Shown piece by piece: positions 25,054-33,107 of a DNA stretch of 37,452 nt. The stretch is from assembly GCA_023129715.1 (NCBI GenBank), contig JAGMBO010000030.1:1-37452 (forward strand), in the 5' to 3' direction. Within the stretch, counting starts at the first letter, position 1. Each line of letters starts with the position of its first letter. A model generated the notes under the pieces. The model saw only the letters and a list, made by a program, of their open reading frames with translations. It did not search any database and was not told the DNA's origin. The stretch is from Candidatus Eiseniibacteriota bacterium. Its GTDB lineage: Bacteria; Eisenbacteria; RBG-16-71-46; CAIMUX01; WJJG01. Both the position numbers and the translations under genes were made by a program.

Positions 25054-25459
25054 CCCACACCTCCTCAGTTGAAGACCCTCACTGGCCCCATCTGCGGGGC
25101 CGGAACCCCCCGGAGGGTGGCAGCCAGCCAGCGCCTCCGACTCCGACAGCGTCCTCCTCGTGAGGACATCGATCGCCGCTCCCAAGCAATCCGCAGTTAC
25201 TTAGCACAGGGGCGCGGGTGGGGCAACCGGAAGTTGGGCAGGGCAACGCGGCAGAGCCGGGGGAATGTCCAGCTCTGTCGGAGAGCCCAATGGCAATCCC
25301 GTAACCTTTCTGATACCATGCAATTCGCTGGTTGCCTGGGAGTGCGGCCCGGATTTTCGGGCATATCGTCGACGGCGAGTGGGCGGGAACGTGGGAGACC
25401 TCAAATCCATCAAGAGGGAAGTCCGCTGGCCAAGAAGGCAATTTTGTTGCGCCTTTGAC
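25054..25459. other. divergent intergenic region, 406 bp, between the beta-barrel and sensor-kinase genes
   Basis: Promoters for both directions should be here. On the plus strand TGGCAA (25291-25296), 17 bp, TACCAT (25314-25319) is a weak sigma70-like pair that would put transcription start near 25326, in agreement with a kinase start after that point. I see no good sigma54 match and no palindrome long enough to report. Confidence 0.3.
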
Positions 25460-28400
25460 GTGCGCGCGTGGCTCTCCCTGCGCAACCCCCTGATCTTCCT
25501 GCTCGCTGCTCTCCTGGGAGGCCCGGCTGTTGCAGCGGACCGGCCCCCTGTGGACTCGGACCGATCCTCGATTGACGCGGAGCACCGCTCCCTCGGTCCC
25601 GAGACCGACTCGACCGCGGCAGTGGCCTCGGTCCTCTTCGACTTCGAAGACGGAAGTCTCGAGGGGTGGCATCCGCGCCCCGGCGATGAACCCTTCATCG
25701 AGTTCTCCATCGCCGAAGAGAATCCCTTGAGCGGATCGCGCTCACTGCGCTGCCGGATCCGGGGTTGGCATACGGTGGACAACGAGCAGGTCGTCCTGCA
25801 GCGCCCTTTCACCCACCCTGTCCTGGTCGACTCGGCAACGGTCGTCTCTTGGGCTTGGTGGTTTGAGGATCGCATCAACAGCGATGGTATTGGTCTCCGC
25901 CTCATCAACGATCCACACCCGCACGGCACGATGTACGACTGGCCCTGGGCCAGTCACAGCCTCTATGAGCGCGGTGAGTGGCCTTACGAGGATGCCGCCG
26001 GGCAGACCCACTGGCATCAGGAGATCCTCGGACGAGACTACGCCGGTCGGGATTGCGCCCGCACGCTTGAGCCGCAATTCCCCTGGCGCATCACCGGGAT
26101 CGAGCTCTTCTTCTGGTCGCCAAAGGACCAGATCGCCTACTTCGACGACATCCGGATCGATCTGGCGGGAGCGCCATTGCGCGATAGACCTGAGACGCTC
26201 AAGAGCAGTTCGATCACACCAAGGGCGGTGAGCTTACTCGTCGGAGACTTGGACAACGATGGCTACCTGGACCGGATGATCGGCTGCTTGAATGATCCCC
26301 CCATTCTGCAGATGGGCGCCGGCGGCCCAACCTGGAGATACGTGGACGCCCGAGAGCGCGGGCTCGAGACCGCCCATTCCCTGAGCTTGCCCAGGGTTGC
26401 CGACCTGAACCGTGACGGCCGGCTTGATCTCCTCGGCATCCAAGAAAATGAACTGGTCATCTACCACGGACTGGGACATGGATACTTCCGCCGCGTGCCT
26501 GCTCCACACGCTCCGGATCTCCACTGGAATCCCCCAGCCACCATCCTGGTCGCTGATCTCGCGCGCGCACACGAGAGGCCGCAGATCCTCGTCAATCGCA
26601 TCAACGCCATGGCTCACGACACCCTGTATGTCTGGACGGATGACGGCCAATACGTGGGGCAACCATCGCCCAAGCCCCCCGCAGGCAGCCCGCGCCTTGG
26701 TTTCAGAACTCTGTCGCTCGCAGTCGACATCGACGCTGACTTCGACCAGGACCTCTTCTGCACGAATACGGACCTCTTTCTCCAAGATCAGTCAGAGCTC
26801 GCCTGCGCTACGGAGTCGTGGCTTCCAGAGGTCGGCAGCTTTCAGACCGGGGCCGCGTTTGGGGACATCGACAACGACGCCGATCTCGATCTCTTCATTG
26901 CGGTGGACCATCGCCACTACGAAGATGACCCCTATGTAACCCAGAGACACAGCCAACTCTATCGCCACGACGGAGACAGATTCACAAACATCTCGGAGCA
27001 GCTGGACATCCCGCCCAGCGGGCATGCACATAGCCCCATCTTCGCGGACTTCGACCTCGACGGCGACCTCGACCTGCTCTTTACTCAGCGAAGCCCCACG
27101 CCGCAACCACTCCCTGCGTATGTGTGGCTGGAGAACGATGGACATGGGCGCTTCACAACCCATGTGAATCCAGACACCTCATGGTTGAACAGAGCCCCCC
27201 CCGCCAGCCAGGTGGCATGCTTCGATGCCGACGATGATGGCGACCCCGACCTGCTCCTGATGCGCATCAAAGATGGCTGGATAGACCTGATCACGAATCC
27301 CCTGAACACCGACCGCTGGATCAAGGCCCGGGTCGTCGACCGGCACGGACTGCCGCACGCGGGCGGAGCTCACGTCTACCTCCGGGAGCCTGCGTCAGAT
27401 TCAGCGCCGGCTGGTGACGCCAAGTTGATCGGCTACCGTCAGACCGGCCTAGGATCTTTGGGAGCAGGATGGGGAGAGCTCATCTTTGGCTGCCCAACTG
27501 CGGGGCCCTTCGAGATCACGGCGGTCTTTCCCTCGTGCCCGGACAATCCGGTTGTTCTGCGCGGAATCGAACCCGGCTCGCGCGTGCGCCTCGTGGAGCC
27601 CGCCTTCGCCGGCATCTGGGGGCAGCGGTGGGCGCAGATGATCGTCGATCTGCGGCATTGGATCGACCGTCTTGCCGCCACAGGACGGGCGGCGCTTCTC
27701 TCCGCCGGCCTGGCCTGCGGGATCCTGTTCGGCGCTACCCTTTTCGGCGTGCGCAGGTGGATCGTCCCCCGGCGTTGGCAGAAGAAACTGATGCCGGATC
27801 GCATCCGCTGGGGACCGAGCTGGAACGCGATCATCGGCGGTGCCGCGGGAGGATGGATCCCACCCTCGATCCGCCTGTTTCTCTTCGGGGTGGGCGTTCT
27901 GCTGCTCATGGCCCTATCGGGATCATTCTGGCTGTGGCCCACCCATCCCGCGGGGGAATCTGCCAGGGAACTGGGACTGGCTGGCATTCTCGCCGGCGTC
28001 CTGGGGGGCGCGGGCTTGTCGCTCCTCGACTCCAGGCGGCGCAGCGCCGCTGTTGCTCCCGTTGAGGATCGGGACCACCTGCAACTCCAGCTACTGGATG
28101 CACTCGACGGGTTCACCCATGCCAGCTGGCTGACCTACCTGGGCGGAATCGCCTCACTCTGCCGGAGTCTGGCCGAAGGCGCAGACCCCAAACTGGTCCT
28201 GCCGAGACTGGGCAAACGAATCGAGTCCTACGACACGGTGATCGCCCCCCAGATGCTCCGCATCGTTCAGCTTCTGCCCTGTGGCGGCATCGCCCCGCAC
28301 CTGGCCATTCGTTTCGGATCGAGCCTCGAGCAGATCGAGACTTCCATAGAGGCTATTCGTCCATGGATCGACAAGACCACGAACGGGGACATCCACACGG

Positions 28401-29059
28401 GGCTTCCCGATGAACGCGCGTTACACTTGCTGGCGCGCTGCGAGGCGGAGACCCGCACGGCGGTCGAGGAGTTGTTCCAGACTCTGGGTCGCCGCTTCTC
28501 CTCCGACGTGAGCGCCGAGCTGCAAGCCGTGCTCCACCGCCTGCGCGAAGAAACTCCCGGAGTCGAGCTCTCCACTGACATTCCCGAGGCGCTTCCCCCC
28601 GTCTTCGCCGTGCGTGGGGAGCTCGCAAACATCTTCGAGAATCTGCTCCGCAATGCACTCCGCGGCGCGAAACAGAATTCCGCCCAACGGGACCCGCGCG
28701 TCCACGTCGCAGTGCGCCTGCAGGGCGGCTTGGTGGTCGCGAGCATCACAGACTCCGGGCCCGGCATGCCCGCCGAGGTCCGCAACTCGCTCTCCGCTGT
28801 GCAGCGATCCGAGCTGCAAGGCCATGGCCGGGGAATTCCCTATGCCTGCCGCCGCCTGCGGCTCTTCGATGGAAAGGTCGACGTTGTACGTTCCTCTCCC
28901 CAAGACGGAACGCTGGTCACCGTCACGCTGCGCGTCCTGCGCAAGGCCACACACGATGGAGCTACGACCTTACTGCCGCCAGATGGCCCGATGGTGGATG
29001 ACTCCGAGATGACACCCTCGACTGCCAGGACGAACCCACAAACAGGAAGAACGCCATGA
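25460..29059 (+). CDS. FG-GAP/ASPIC propeller-containing membrane sensor histidine kinase
   Basis: About 1199 residues. After a signal peptide (L-I-F-L-L-A-A-L-L-G-G-P-A-V-A-A) come a jelly-roll-like domain (about 55-235, F-D-F-E-D-G-S-L-E-G-W), an FG-GAP/VCBS propeller (about 255-605) with six Asp-rich calcium loops (D-L-D-N-D-G-Y-L-D at 263 to D-A-D-D-D-G-D-P-D at 589) and an ASPIC/UnbV-like segment (to about 710). Hydrophobic segments lie at about 744-763, 806-827 and 838-857. The cytoplasmic part has a possible phosphoacceptor His887 (F-T-H-A-S-W) and an HATPase: N-box about 1056-1068, D-S-G-P-G-M at 1098, G-H-G-R-G at 1121. The start is uncertain: GTG 25460 suits the signal peptide but lacks a ribosome-binding site; 25391 and 25265 are alternatives. 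It overlaps the sigma54 activator gene by ATGA. Confidence 0.82.
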   Translation: MRAWLSLRNPLIFLLAALLGGPAVAADRPPVDSDRSSIDAEHRSLGPETDSTAAVASVLFDFEDGSLEGWHPRPGDEPFIEFSIAEENPLSGSRSLRCRIRGWHTVDNEQVVLQRPFTHPVLVDSATVVSWAWWFEDRINSDGIGLRLINDPHPHGTMYDWPWASHSLYERGEWPYEDAAGQTHWHQEILGRDYAGRDCARTLEPQFPWRITGIELFFWSPKDQIAYFDDIRIDLAGAPLRDRPETLKSSSITPRAVSLLVGDLDNDGYLDRMIGCLNDPPILQMGAGGPTWRYVDARERGLETAHSLSLPRVADLNRDGRLDLLGIQENELVIYHGLGHGYFRRVPAPHAPDLHWNPPATILVADLARAHERPQILVNRINAMAHDTLYVWTDDGQYVGQPSPKPPAGSPRLGFRTLSLAVDIDADFDQDLFCTNTDLFLQDQSELACATESWLPEVGSFQTGAAFGDIDNDADLDLFIAVDHRHYEDDPYVTQRHSQLYRHDGDRFTNISEQLDIPPSGHAHSPIFADFDLDGDLDLLFTQRSPTPQPLPAYVWLENDGHGRFTTHVNPDTSWLNRAPPASQVACFDADDDGDPDLLLMRIKDGWIDLITNPLNTDRWIKARVVDRHGLPHAGGAHVYLREPASDSAPAGDAKLIGYRQTGLGSLGAGWGELIFGCPTAGPFEITAVFPSCPDNPVVLRGIEPGSRVRLVEPAFAGIWGQRWAQMIVDLRHWIDRLAATGRAALLSAGLACGILFGATLFGVRRWIVPRRWQKKLMPDRIRWGPSWNAIIGGAAGGWIPPSIRLFLFGVGVLLLMALSGSFWLWPTHPAGESARELGLAGILAGVLGGAGLSLLDSRRRSAAVAPVEDRDHLQLQLLDALDGFTHASWLTYLGGIASLCRSLAEGADPKLVLPRLGKRIESYDTVIAPQMLRIVQLLPCGGIAPHLAIRFGSSLEQIETSIEAIRPWIDKTTNGDIHTGLPDERALHLLARCEAETRTAVEELFQTLGRRFSSDVSAELQAVLHRLREETPGVELSTDIPEALPPVFAVRGELANIFENLLRNALRGAKQNSAQRDPRVHVAVRLQGGLVVASITDSGPGMPAEVRNSLSAVQRSELQGHGRGIPYACRRLRLFDGKVDVVRSSPQDGTLVTVTLRVLRKATHDGATTLLPPDGPMVDDSEMTPSTARTNPQTGRTP

Positions 29060-30462
29060 GCACAACCGTACTGGTCATCGATGACGACCGGGAGTATGCC
29101 GAAGATCTGGCAGCGCTGCTCTCTCCTGAGTTCACTTGCCTGTTCGCGCGCAGCGGTGAGGCGGGTCTCGGGATGATCGATTCCCAGCGCCCGGACGCAG
29201 TCGTCTTGGACCTGATGCTCGAGGGCGGTCGCAATGGACTCGAGGTGCTCGCATCGATTCGTGAGACCGATTCAGCCCTGCCGGTGATCATGGTGACGAA
29301 CCACCCTTCTCCCGAGACCGAAGCCGAAGCCCTGCGCCGTGGTGCGCTCTACTACCTATCCAAGTCGGCCGGACGGGCCGAGGTGCTCGCAAAACTGAAA
29401 ACATCGCAGGAGATCGGGACCACCAGTCGCGAGCGTGATCGCCTGCGGCACGAGATGTCCATTCTCTACGGCACATTCCTCTTTTCCTCACCCGCCATGA
29501 AGGCCTTGGACGCCGACCTGGATCGAATTGCAGCCGCCCGCCACACGACCGTCTTGATCCTTGGGGAAAGCGGGACCGGGAAAAGCCACTTGGCCCGCGA
29601 GATCCATCGCCGTAGCGCGCGGGCCCGGCAGCCATTCATCCGCGTGAATATGGCGGGGCTCTCCGAGGAGCTGGCGCGTAGTGAGCTATTCGGGCACACC
29701 AAAGGCTCGTTCACCGGGGCGGTCGCCGATCGACGGGGATACTTCGAAGCGGCACGAGGGGGAACGCTGTTCCTCGATGAGATCGCCGATCTCCCGCTTG
29801 CCGTCCAGGGTCTCCTGCTTCAGGCTGTTGAGGAACGCGAGATTGTGCCTGTGGGATCGTCGACCGCTCGGCCCGTGGACACCCGCATCATCGCGGCAAC
29901 CAATCGGGATTTGGAGAAAGCGGTCACCGAAGGGACCTTCCGTCAGGATCTCCTCAGCCGCTTCTCTGTCATTACAATCGGAATCCCCCCCCTGCGAGAG
30001 CACCCAGAAGACATTCCTGATCTGGCGCGCTACTTTCTCGGGAAGTACAGCGGGGAAATGCACTTGCCTCCCATCGAGCTCAGTGGGGAGACAACCGATC
30101 ATTTGCAGCACTACGACTGGCACCGGGGAAATATCCGCGAACTCCGAAACGCCATCGAGCGCGCCCTCGTCTATCATGGAGACGATGGGGTGTTGGGCCC
30201 AGAAGCCTTCAGCCTACCGGCTGACCAGCCAACCATGGGATACGACTATGCGCAGGAGAAGACGCGTGCCCTGCGGCAATTCCAGCAAGAATTCTTCGAA
30301 CGCGCCCATCGAGCCATCAACAGCCGAATCGATGCCCCCCGACCGGCGGACACGCGCCGGCTTGCCGAACTCGTCGGCATCCCGCCACAGACCGTTAGGC
30401 GGGTTCTCAAGAATCTTGGATTCGGCGCTCCGTCTTCCTTCTCCTCAGAGAGCCCCAGCTAA
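29056..30462 (+). CDS. NtrC-family sigma54-dependent response regulator
   Basis: 468-residue enhancer-binding transcription activator. The receiver domain (1-120) has the acidic pocket V-I-D-D-D, phosphoacceptor Asp52 (V-L-D-L-M), Thr81 and Lys103. The AAA+ domain (about 142-370) has Walker A G-E-S-G-T-G-K-S (170-177), the sigma54-contacting loop G-S-F-T-G-A (217-222, Ser in place of the usual Ala) and Walker B G-T-L-F-L-D-E (236-242). The C-terminal Fis-like helix-turn-helix is R-L-A-E-L-V-G-I-P-P-Q-T-V-R-R-V-L (about 433-449). Start ATG overlaps the kinase stop (ATGA), which makes the two a cognate pair by position. It should drive sigma54 promoters; a candidate lies 720 bp downstream before the kelch gene. 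Confidence 0.95.
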   Translation: MSTTVLVIDDDREYAEDLAALLSPEFTCLFARSGEAGLGMIDSQRPDAVVLDLMLEGGRNGLEVLASIRETDSALPVIMVTNHPSPETEAEALRRGALYYLSKSAGRAEVLAKLKTSQEIGTTSRERDRLRHEMSILYGTFLFSSPAMKALDADLDRIAAARHTTVLILGESGTGKSHLAREIHRRSARARQPFIRVNMAGLSEELARSELFGHTKGSFTGAVADRRGYFEAARGGTLFLDEIADLPLAVQGLLLQAVEEREIVPVGSSTARPVDTRIIAATNRDLEKAVTEGTFRQDLLSRFSVITIGIPPLREHPEDIPDLARYFLGKYSGEMHLPPIELSGETTDHLQHYDWHRGNIRELRNAIERALVYHGDDGVLGPEAFSLPADQPTMGYDYAQEKTRALRQFQQEFFERAHRAINSRIDAPRPADTRRLAELVGIPPQTVRRVLKNLGFGAPSSFSSESPS

Positions 30463-30508
30463 CCGAGTCTGACTTGCAGTTCAGCCGGGGATGCCTGCTC
30501 GACAGTCG

Positions 30509-30913
30509 CTAAGAACCTCGTTGCAGGTTCGAGAAGCTGCTCATGATGTGGAAGAGTCCATCGAGGTCGAGCGGCTTCGAGAGACAGTCCTTCACTCCCA
30601 CCGCTCTCAGCTCAGCGCAGAGATCATCGGAAGGATCGGACACAATTGCAATGATCGGCAGTTGAGCATCGATGTGCTGCCGAATCGTCCTAATCAACGC
30701 CAACCCTTCCAAGACACTACTGTCGCCATAGAACGGCTCGAGCAGGAGATCAACGAGAAGAACCTGGGGAGACTCCCTCAGAAGCTCCGCGACTGCCGCC
30801 ACCGACCCCCGCGTCCATCGGAGACGGATATCCCCCGGTAGGAGTGCCGCTAGGTCGGCTGCAAGCTCTTCGTCGTCGATCACAGCTAGAACGGATAGAG
30901 CTTCCGGTTTCAT
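30509..30913 (-). CDS. stand-alone receiver-domain protein
   Basis: 134 residues, a single REC domain with no output domain. Acidic pocket Asp13-Asp14 (V-I-D-D-E), phosphoacceptor Asp55 (L-L-V-D-L-L), switch Ser92 (I-V-S-D-P) and Lys113 (L-S-K-P-L) are all present, so it can probably be phosphorylated. It shares A-D-L-A-A-L-L after the acidic pocket with the receiver of the adjacent activator, which suggests a common origin. ATG at 30911-30913 has a GGGGGGAG run 5 nt upstream; the open frame continues upstream but is not REC-like. It is convergent with the activator gene (46 bp between stops). Likely a phosphate sink, a shuttle or a competitor for the kinase. Confidence 0.85.
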   Translation of the reverse strand: MKPEALSVLAVIDDEELAADLAALLPGDIRLRWTRGSVAAVAELLRESPQVLLVDLLLEPFYGDSSVLEGLALIRTIRQHIDAQLPIIAIVSDPSDDLCAELRAVGVKDCLSKPLDLDGLFHIMSSFSNLQRGS

Positions 30914-30939
30914 TAGTACTCCCCCCACCTCGGCTCGAT

Positions 30940-30954
30940 GCAAGTTCTGTTCCT
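30940..30954 (-). promoter_or_regulatory. weak sigma54-type -24/-12 match upstream of the receiver gene
   Basis: Minus-strand AGGAACAGAACTTGC keeps the GG and GC dinucleotides at the right distance and the TTGC box, but the -24 half is poor. Transcription would start only about 2 nt before the Shine-Dalgarno, so it may well be chance. Confidence 0.2.
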
Positions 30955-31047
30955 CATCGCCTGCCGAAGACGAGCCTGGGAAGCATAGTGCCATCCATGG
31001 AGATCCCCCCTTCGTCGGGGAAGGAAGTGCTCGGGCAAGAACACCAA

Positions 31048-31063
31048 TGTTCACGCTTGAACA
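31048..31063. promoter_or_regulatory. perfect 6-4-6 inverted repeat, candidate upstream activator site
   Basis: TGTTCACGCTTGAACA has two 6-bp arms with a 4-bp centre. It ends 119 bp upstream of the sigma54-type promoter at 31182, inside the usual 80-200 bp range for enhancer sites of NtrC-type activators, and one such activator is encoded next door. Binding is inferred. Confidence 0.45.
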
Positions 31064-31181
31064 AGGAGATGCGCATTCACCCGTCGCAGCCCTCCAGAAG
31101 ATCGGGTTCTCCGCCGGCGCATCGCCGCCAACGACGGGCAGAAGCGCAGGATTCCCGAACCAGCAGGTGGACGGACGGCTC

Positions 31182-31196
31182 TGGCACACCTTCTGC
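31182..31196 (+). promoter_or_regulatory. sigma54-type promoter upstream of the kelch gene
   Basis: TGGCACACCTTCTGC matches the consensus TGGCACG-N4-TTGC at 9 of 11 defined positions, including the invariant GG and GC with exact 10-nt spacing. The expected start is near 31208, leaving a leader of about 114 nt before the kelch ATG. Confidence 0.55.
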
Positions 31197-31215
31197 ACAG
31201 CGCACGTACGGCACG

Positions 31216-31237
31216 GTCCGGGAATCGAACACCGGAC
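31216..31237 (+). promoter_or_regulatory. hairpin in the predicted kelch mRNA leader
   Basis: GTCCGG and CCGGAC form a 6-bp stem around a 10-nt loop, a few bases after the expected transcription start. It may protect the 5' end of the mRNA. The loop resembles a reversed tRNA T-arm but no tRNA can be built around it. Confidence 0.3.
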
Positions 31238-31321
31238 ATCATCTGACCCTCATTCGAGGAAGCGCAACCTGGTCGGATGGGGGCAAGGACAATCCGAGAT
31301 CAGCAAAGGAGGTCTGCCGTG

Positions 31322-33058
31322 ATGCGCTATCTCATGACGTTCGGAATTGCAGTTGCCGTTCTGCTCACCTTCAGCATCGCAACGGTCACGTCTGCATCGG
31401 TCTATCTCGTTGATTCCCGCGGAAACTGCATCGATCTGGGGTCAGCGAATGAGAACATCGTGGACAAGATCGTTCCCTTTCGAGCCTACAACAGCGTCCC
31501 GTACGAACTCCAGATCCCCGAACATAACCCCCCGGTGACCTTCAACTCCGCCAGCTATCCATTCGAGGGCATCTTTGTCGCCGGACCTGTGGGCATTGGT
31601 AATGAGGCGGAGGATTGGGCATGGTGGCATCGGGCGCTGCATCGCGGACACTCGCTTGATGTCCCCGCCTGTGATCGGCACGTCAACCTCTCTTTCTTCA
31701 TGACCGATATCGGCAACCTGAGCGATAATGCTGGTGCCTTCGAGGTCCATGCCAGACCCACGGCTTGGGGGCAGCTCGACGCATTGCCGGCCATGGGCGG
31801 CCTTGAGGGAGCGTTATCCATCATCGATCCAACCACCGGCAAGGTCTACGTCTTTGGCGGCGGCCGCCGCACCGGCGTATTTCACAGTCAGACCTGGGAA
31901 TTGGACCCGGAGTATGGCGACACGTGGCAACAGATCGAGGCTGGTCCCACAGGGCCCGCCGAGCGCTGGTATCACTCTGTCATCTACGACCCCAACCCCA
32001 CCGGGAACCCCAGGATGGTCATTTTCGGAGGATTCACAACGACACCCAACAAGTACAATGACACCTGGGCCCTCGACCTGACTACGCTGACCTGGTCTGA
32101 AATCGTTGCATCTGGCAGCGTACCCCCTCCCTGCAACTACCACTCGGCCATCTATGATCCTGACGGCGGGCCAAATCCCCGAATGGTGGTCTATGGGGGG
32201 CATGAACTCGGCAGCACCACCTATGCACTGGATCTCATGACCAACGAATGGACAGCGCTGCCGACGGTAGGCGGTCCCGGCGTCCGCTGCCTGGGCGGAG
32301 CTGCCTACTATTATCCTGACGACGGTTCCCCTCAAATGATCTGGTTCGCCGGAGGCTATCTGGGCACCTATTACGACGATCTTTGGAGCCTTGACCTCCT
32401 GTCTCAGACTTGGACACTGCTCTCGAGCACTGGCCAACTCGGCCAGCCAGCAACCCGCGAAGGGCTCTCAATGGTTATGGATGAGGAGGGGGAGAAGCTG
32501 ATCGTCTTCGGAGGTCGTGACGCCAGTACGACCTTCGACGATCTGTGGTTCTACAGTCTTCCCGAAGACGAATGGGTTCCGCAGGAGACTCCGGCCGACG
32601 CTTGGCCTGAGCCCACTGCCCTCCACTGTGCGGCCTATGACCCCTCGCATCACGTGATGCTCGTGATTGGCGGCGGATCGATCGCAGCGACTCACGATCC
32701 CGCGCCCGTGAGAGTCCTTGTTGCTGACTTCGACTGGTACACCGGCTCATCGATCATCGGCGAGTCGCCTGCGCCCATTGTCTCCAAGCTAGTCGCGAGG
32801 GCGTGGCCCGTGCCGACAACTCAGGGCTCCATGATTGAGTACGAACTGAGTCAGAGCGCGCCGGTCAATATCGTGATCCTCGATTCTTCAGGTCGTGTCG
32901 TCCGCCGGCTTCTCGACTCACGCATGGTGGCAGGCAGTCATTCGCTGCGCTGGGATGGACTCAGCGACCGGGGGCGCCCCGCCCCCAAGGGAGTCTACTT
33001 CTGTCGGATCCATACTGGCTCGGCACAGGCGGTCCGCAAGATCGTAACCATGGACTAG
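31322..33058 (+). CDS. secreted kelch-repeat protein with FlgD/Por-secretion-type tail
   Basis: 578 residues. ATG 31322 is preceded by AAAGGAGG at 9 nt; the adjacent GTG at 31319 is an alternative with 6-nt spacing. The signal peptide (A-V-A-V-L-L-T-F-S-I-A-T-V-T-S-A-S) predicts export. After an N-terminal beta region (about 30-150) come five or six kelch blades (about 160-440), each with a V/I-x-F/Y-G-G turn and a later T-W-x-L-D-L-x-T-x-x-W, forming a propeller. The last ~80 residues form a tail with V-N-I-V-I-L-D-S-S-G-R, A-G-S-H-S-L-R-W-D-G and K-G-V-Y-F-C-R-I, related to the tail of the C39-like protein at 8184. A sigma54-type promoter lies upstream. It is probably an extracellular or surface adhesin-like protein; ligand unknown. 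Confidence 0.88.
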   Translation: MRYLMTFGIAVAVLLTFSIATVTSASVYLVDSRGNCIDLGSANENIVDKIVPFRAYNSVPYELQIPEHNPPVTFNSASYPFEGIFVAGPVGIGNEAEDWAWWHRALHRGHSLDVPACDRHVNLSFFMTDIGNLSDNAGAFEVHARPTAWGQLDALPAMGGLEGALSIIDPTTGKVYVFGGGRRTGVFHSQTWELDPEYGDTWQQIEAGPTGPAERWYHSVIYDPNPTGNPRMVIFGGFTTTPNKYNDTWALDLTTLTWSEIVASGSVPPPCNYHSAIYDPDGGPNPRMVVYGGHELGSTTYALDLMTNEWTALPTVGGPGVRCLGGAAYYYPDDGSPQMIWFAGGYLGTYYDDLWSLDLLSQTWTLLSSTGQLGQPATREGLSMVMDEEGEKLIVFGGRDASTTFDDLWFYSLPEDEWVPQETPADAWPEPTALHCAAYDPSHHVMLVIGGGSIAATHDPAPVRVLVADFDWYTGSSIIGESPAPIVSKLVARAWPVPTTQGSMIEYELSQSAPVNIVILDSSGRVVRRLLDSRMVAGSHSLRWDGLSDRGRPAPKGVYFCRIHTGSAQAVRKIVTMD

Positions 33059-33075
33059 CTCGGCAGCACACAGCG

Positions 33076-33105
33076 AGGGGTCCCGGCTGTCCTCCCGGGA
33101 CCCCT
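33076..33105 (+). terminator. intrinsic terminator after the kelch gene
   Basis: GGGGTCCCGG (33077-33086) pairs perfectly with CCGGGACCCC (33095-33104) around an 8-nt loop, extended by an A-T pair, then TTGCTATT. It starts 18 bp after the kelch stop and could also serve the convergent UPF0104 gene. Confidence 0.8.
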
Positions 33106-33107
33106 TG

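Larger units (their letters stand above)
30914..31321. other. divergent intergenic region, 408 bp, control region of the kelch gene
   Basis: Lies between the stand-alone receiver (minus) and the kelch gene (plus). It contains a 16-bp inverted repeat, a sigma54-type promoter match, a leader hairpin and a strong AAAGGAGG ribosome-binding site, each listed separately. Open frames crossing it have no recognisable protein features. Confidence 0.6.

Noticed and set aside
31200-31260. Possible tRNA or tRNA remnant (T-arm-like GTTCGATTC on the minus strand)
   Set aside because: The T-stem does not pair properly around a 7-nt loop, and no anticodon arm, D-arm or acceptor stem can be formed next to it.
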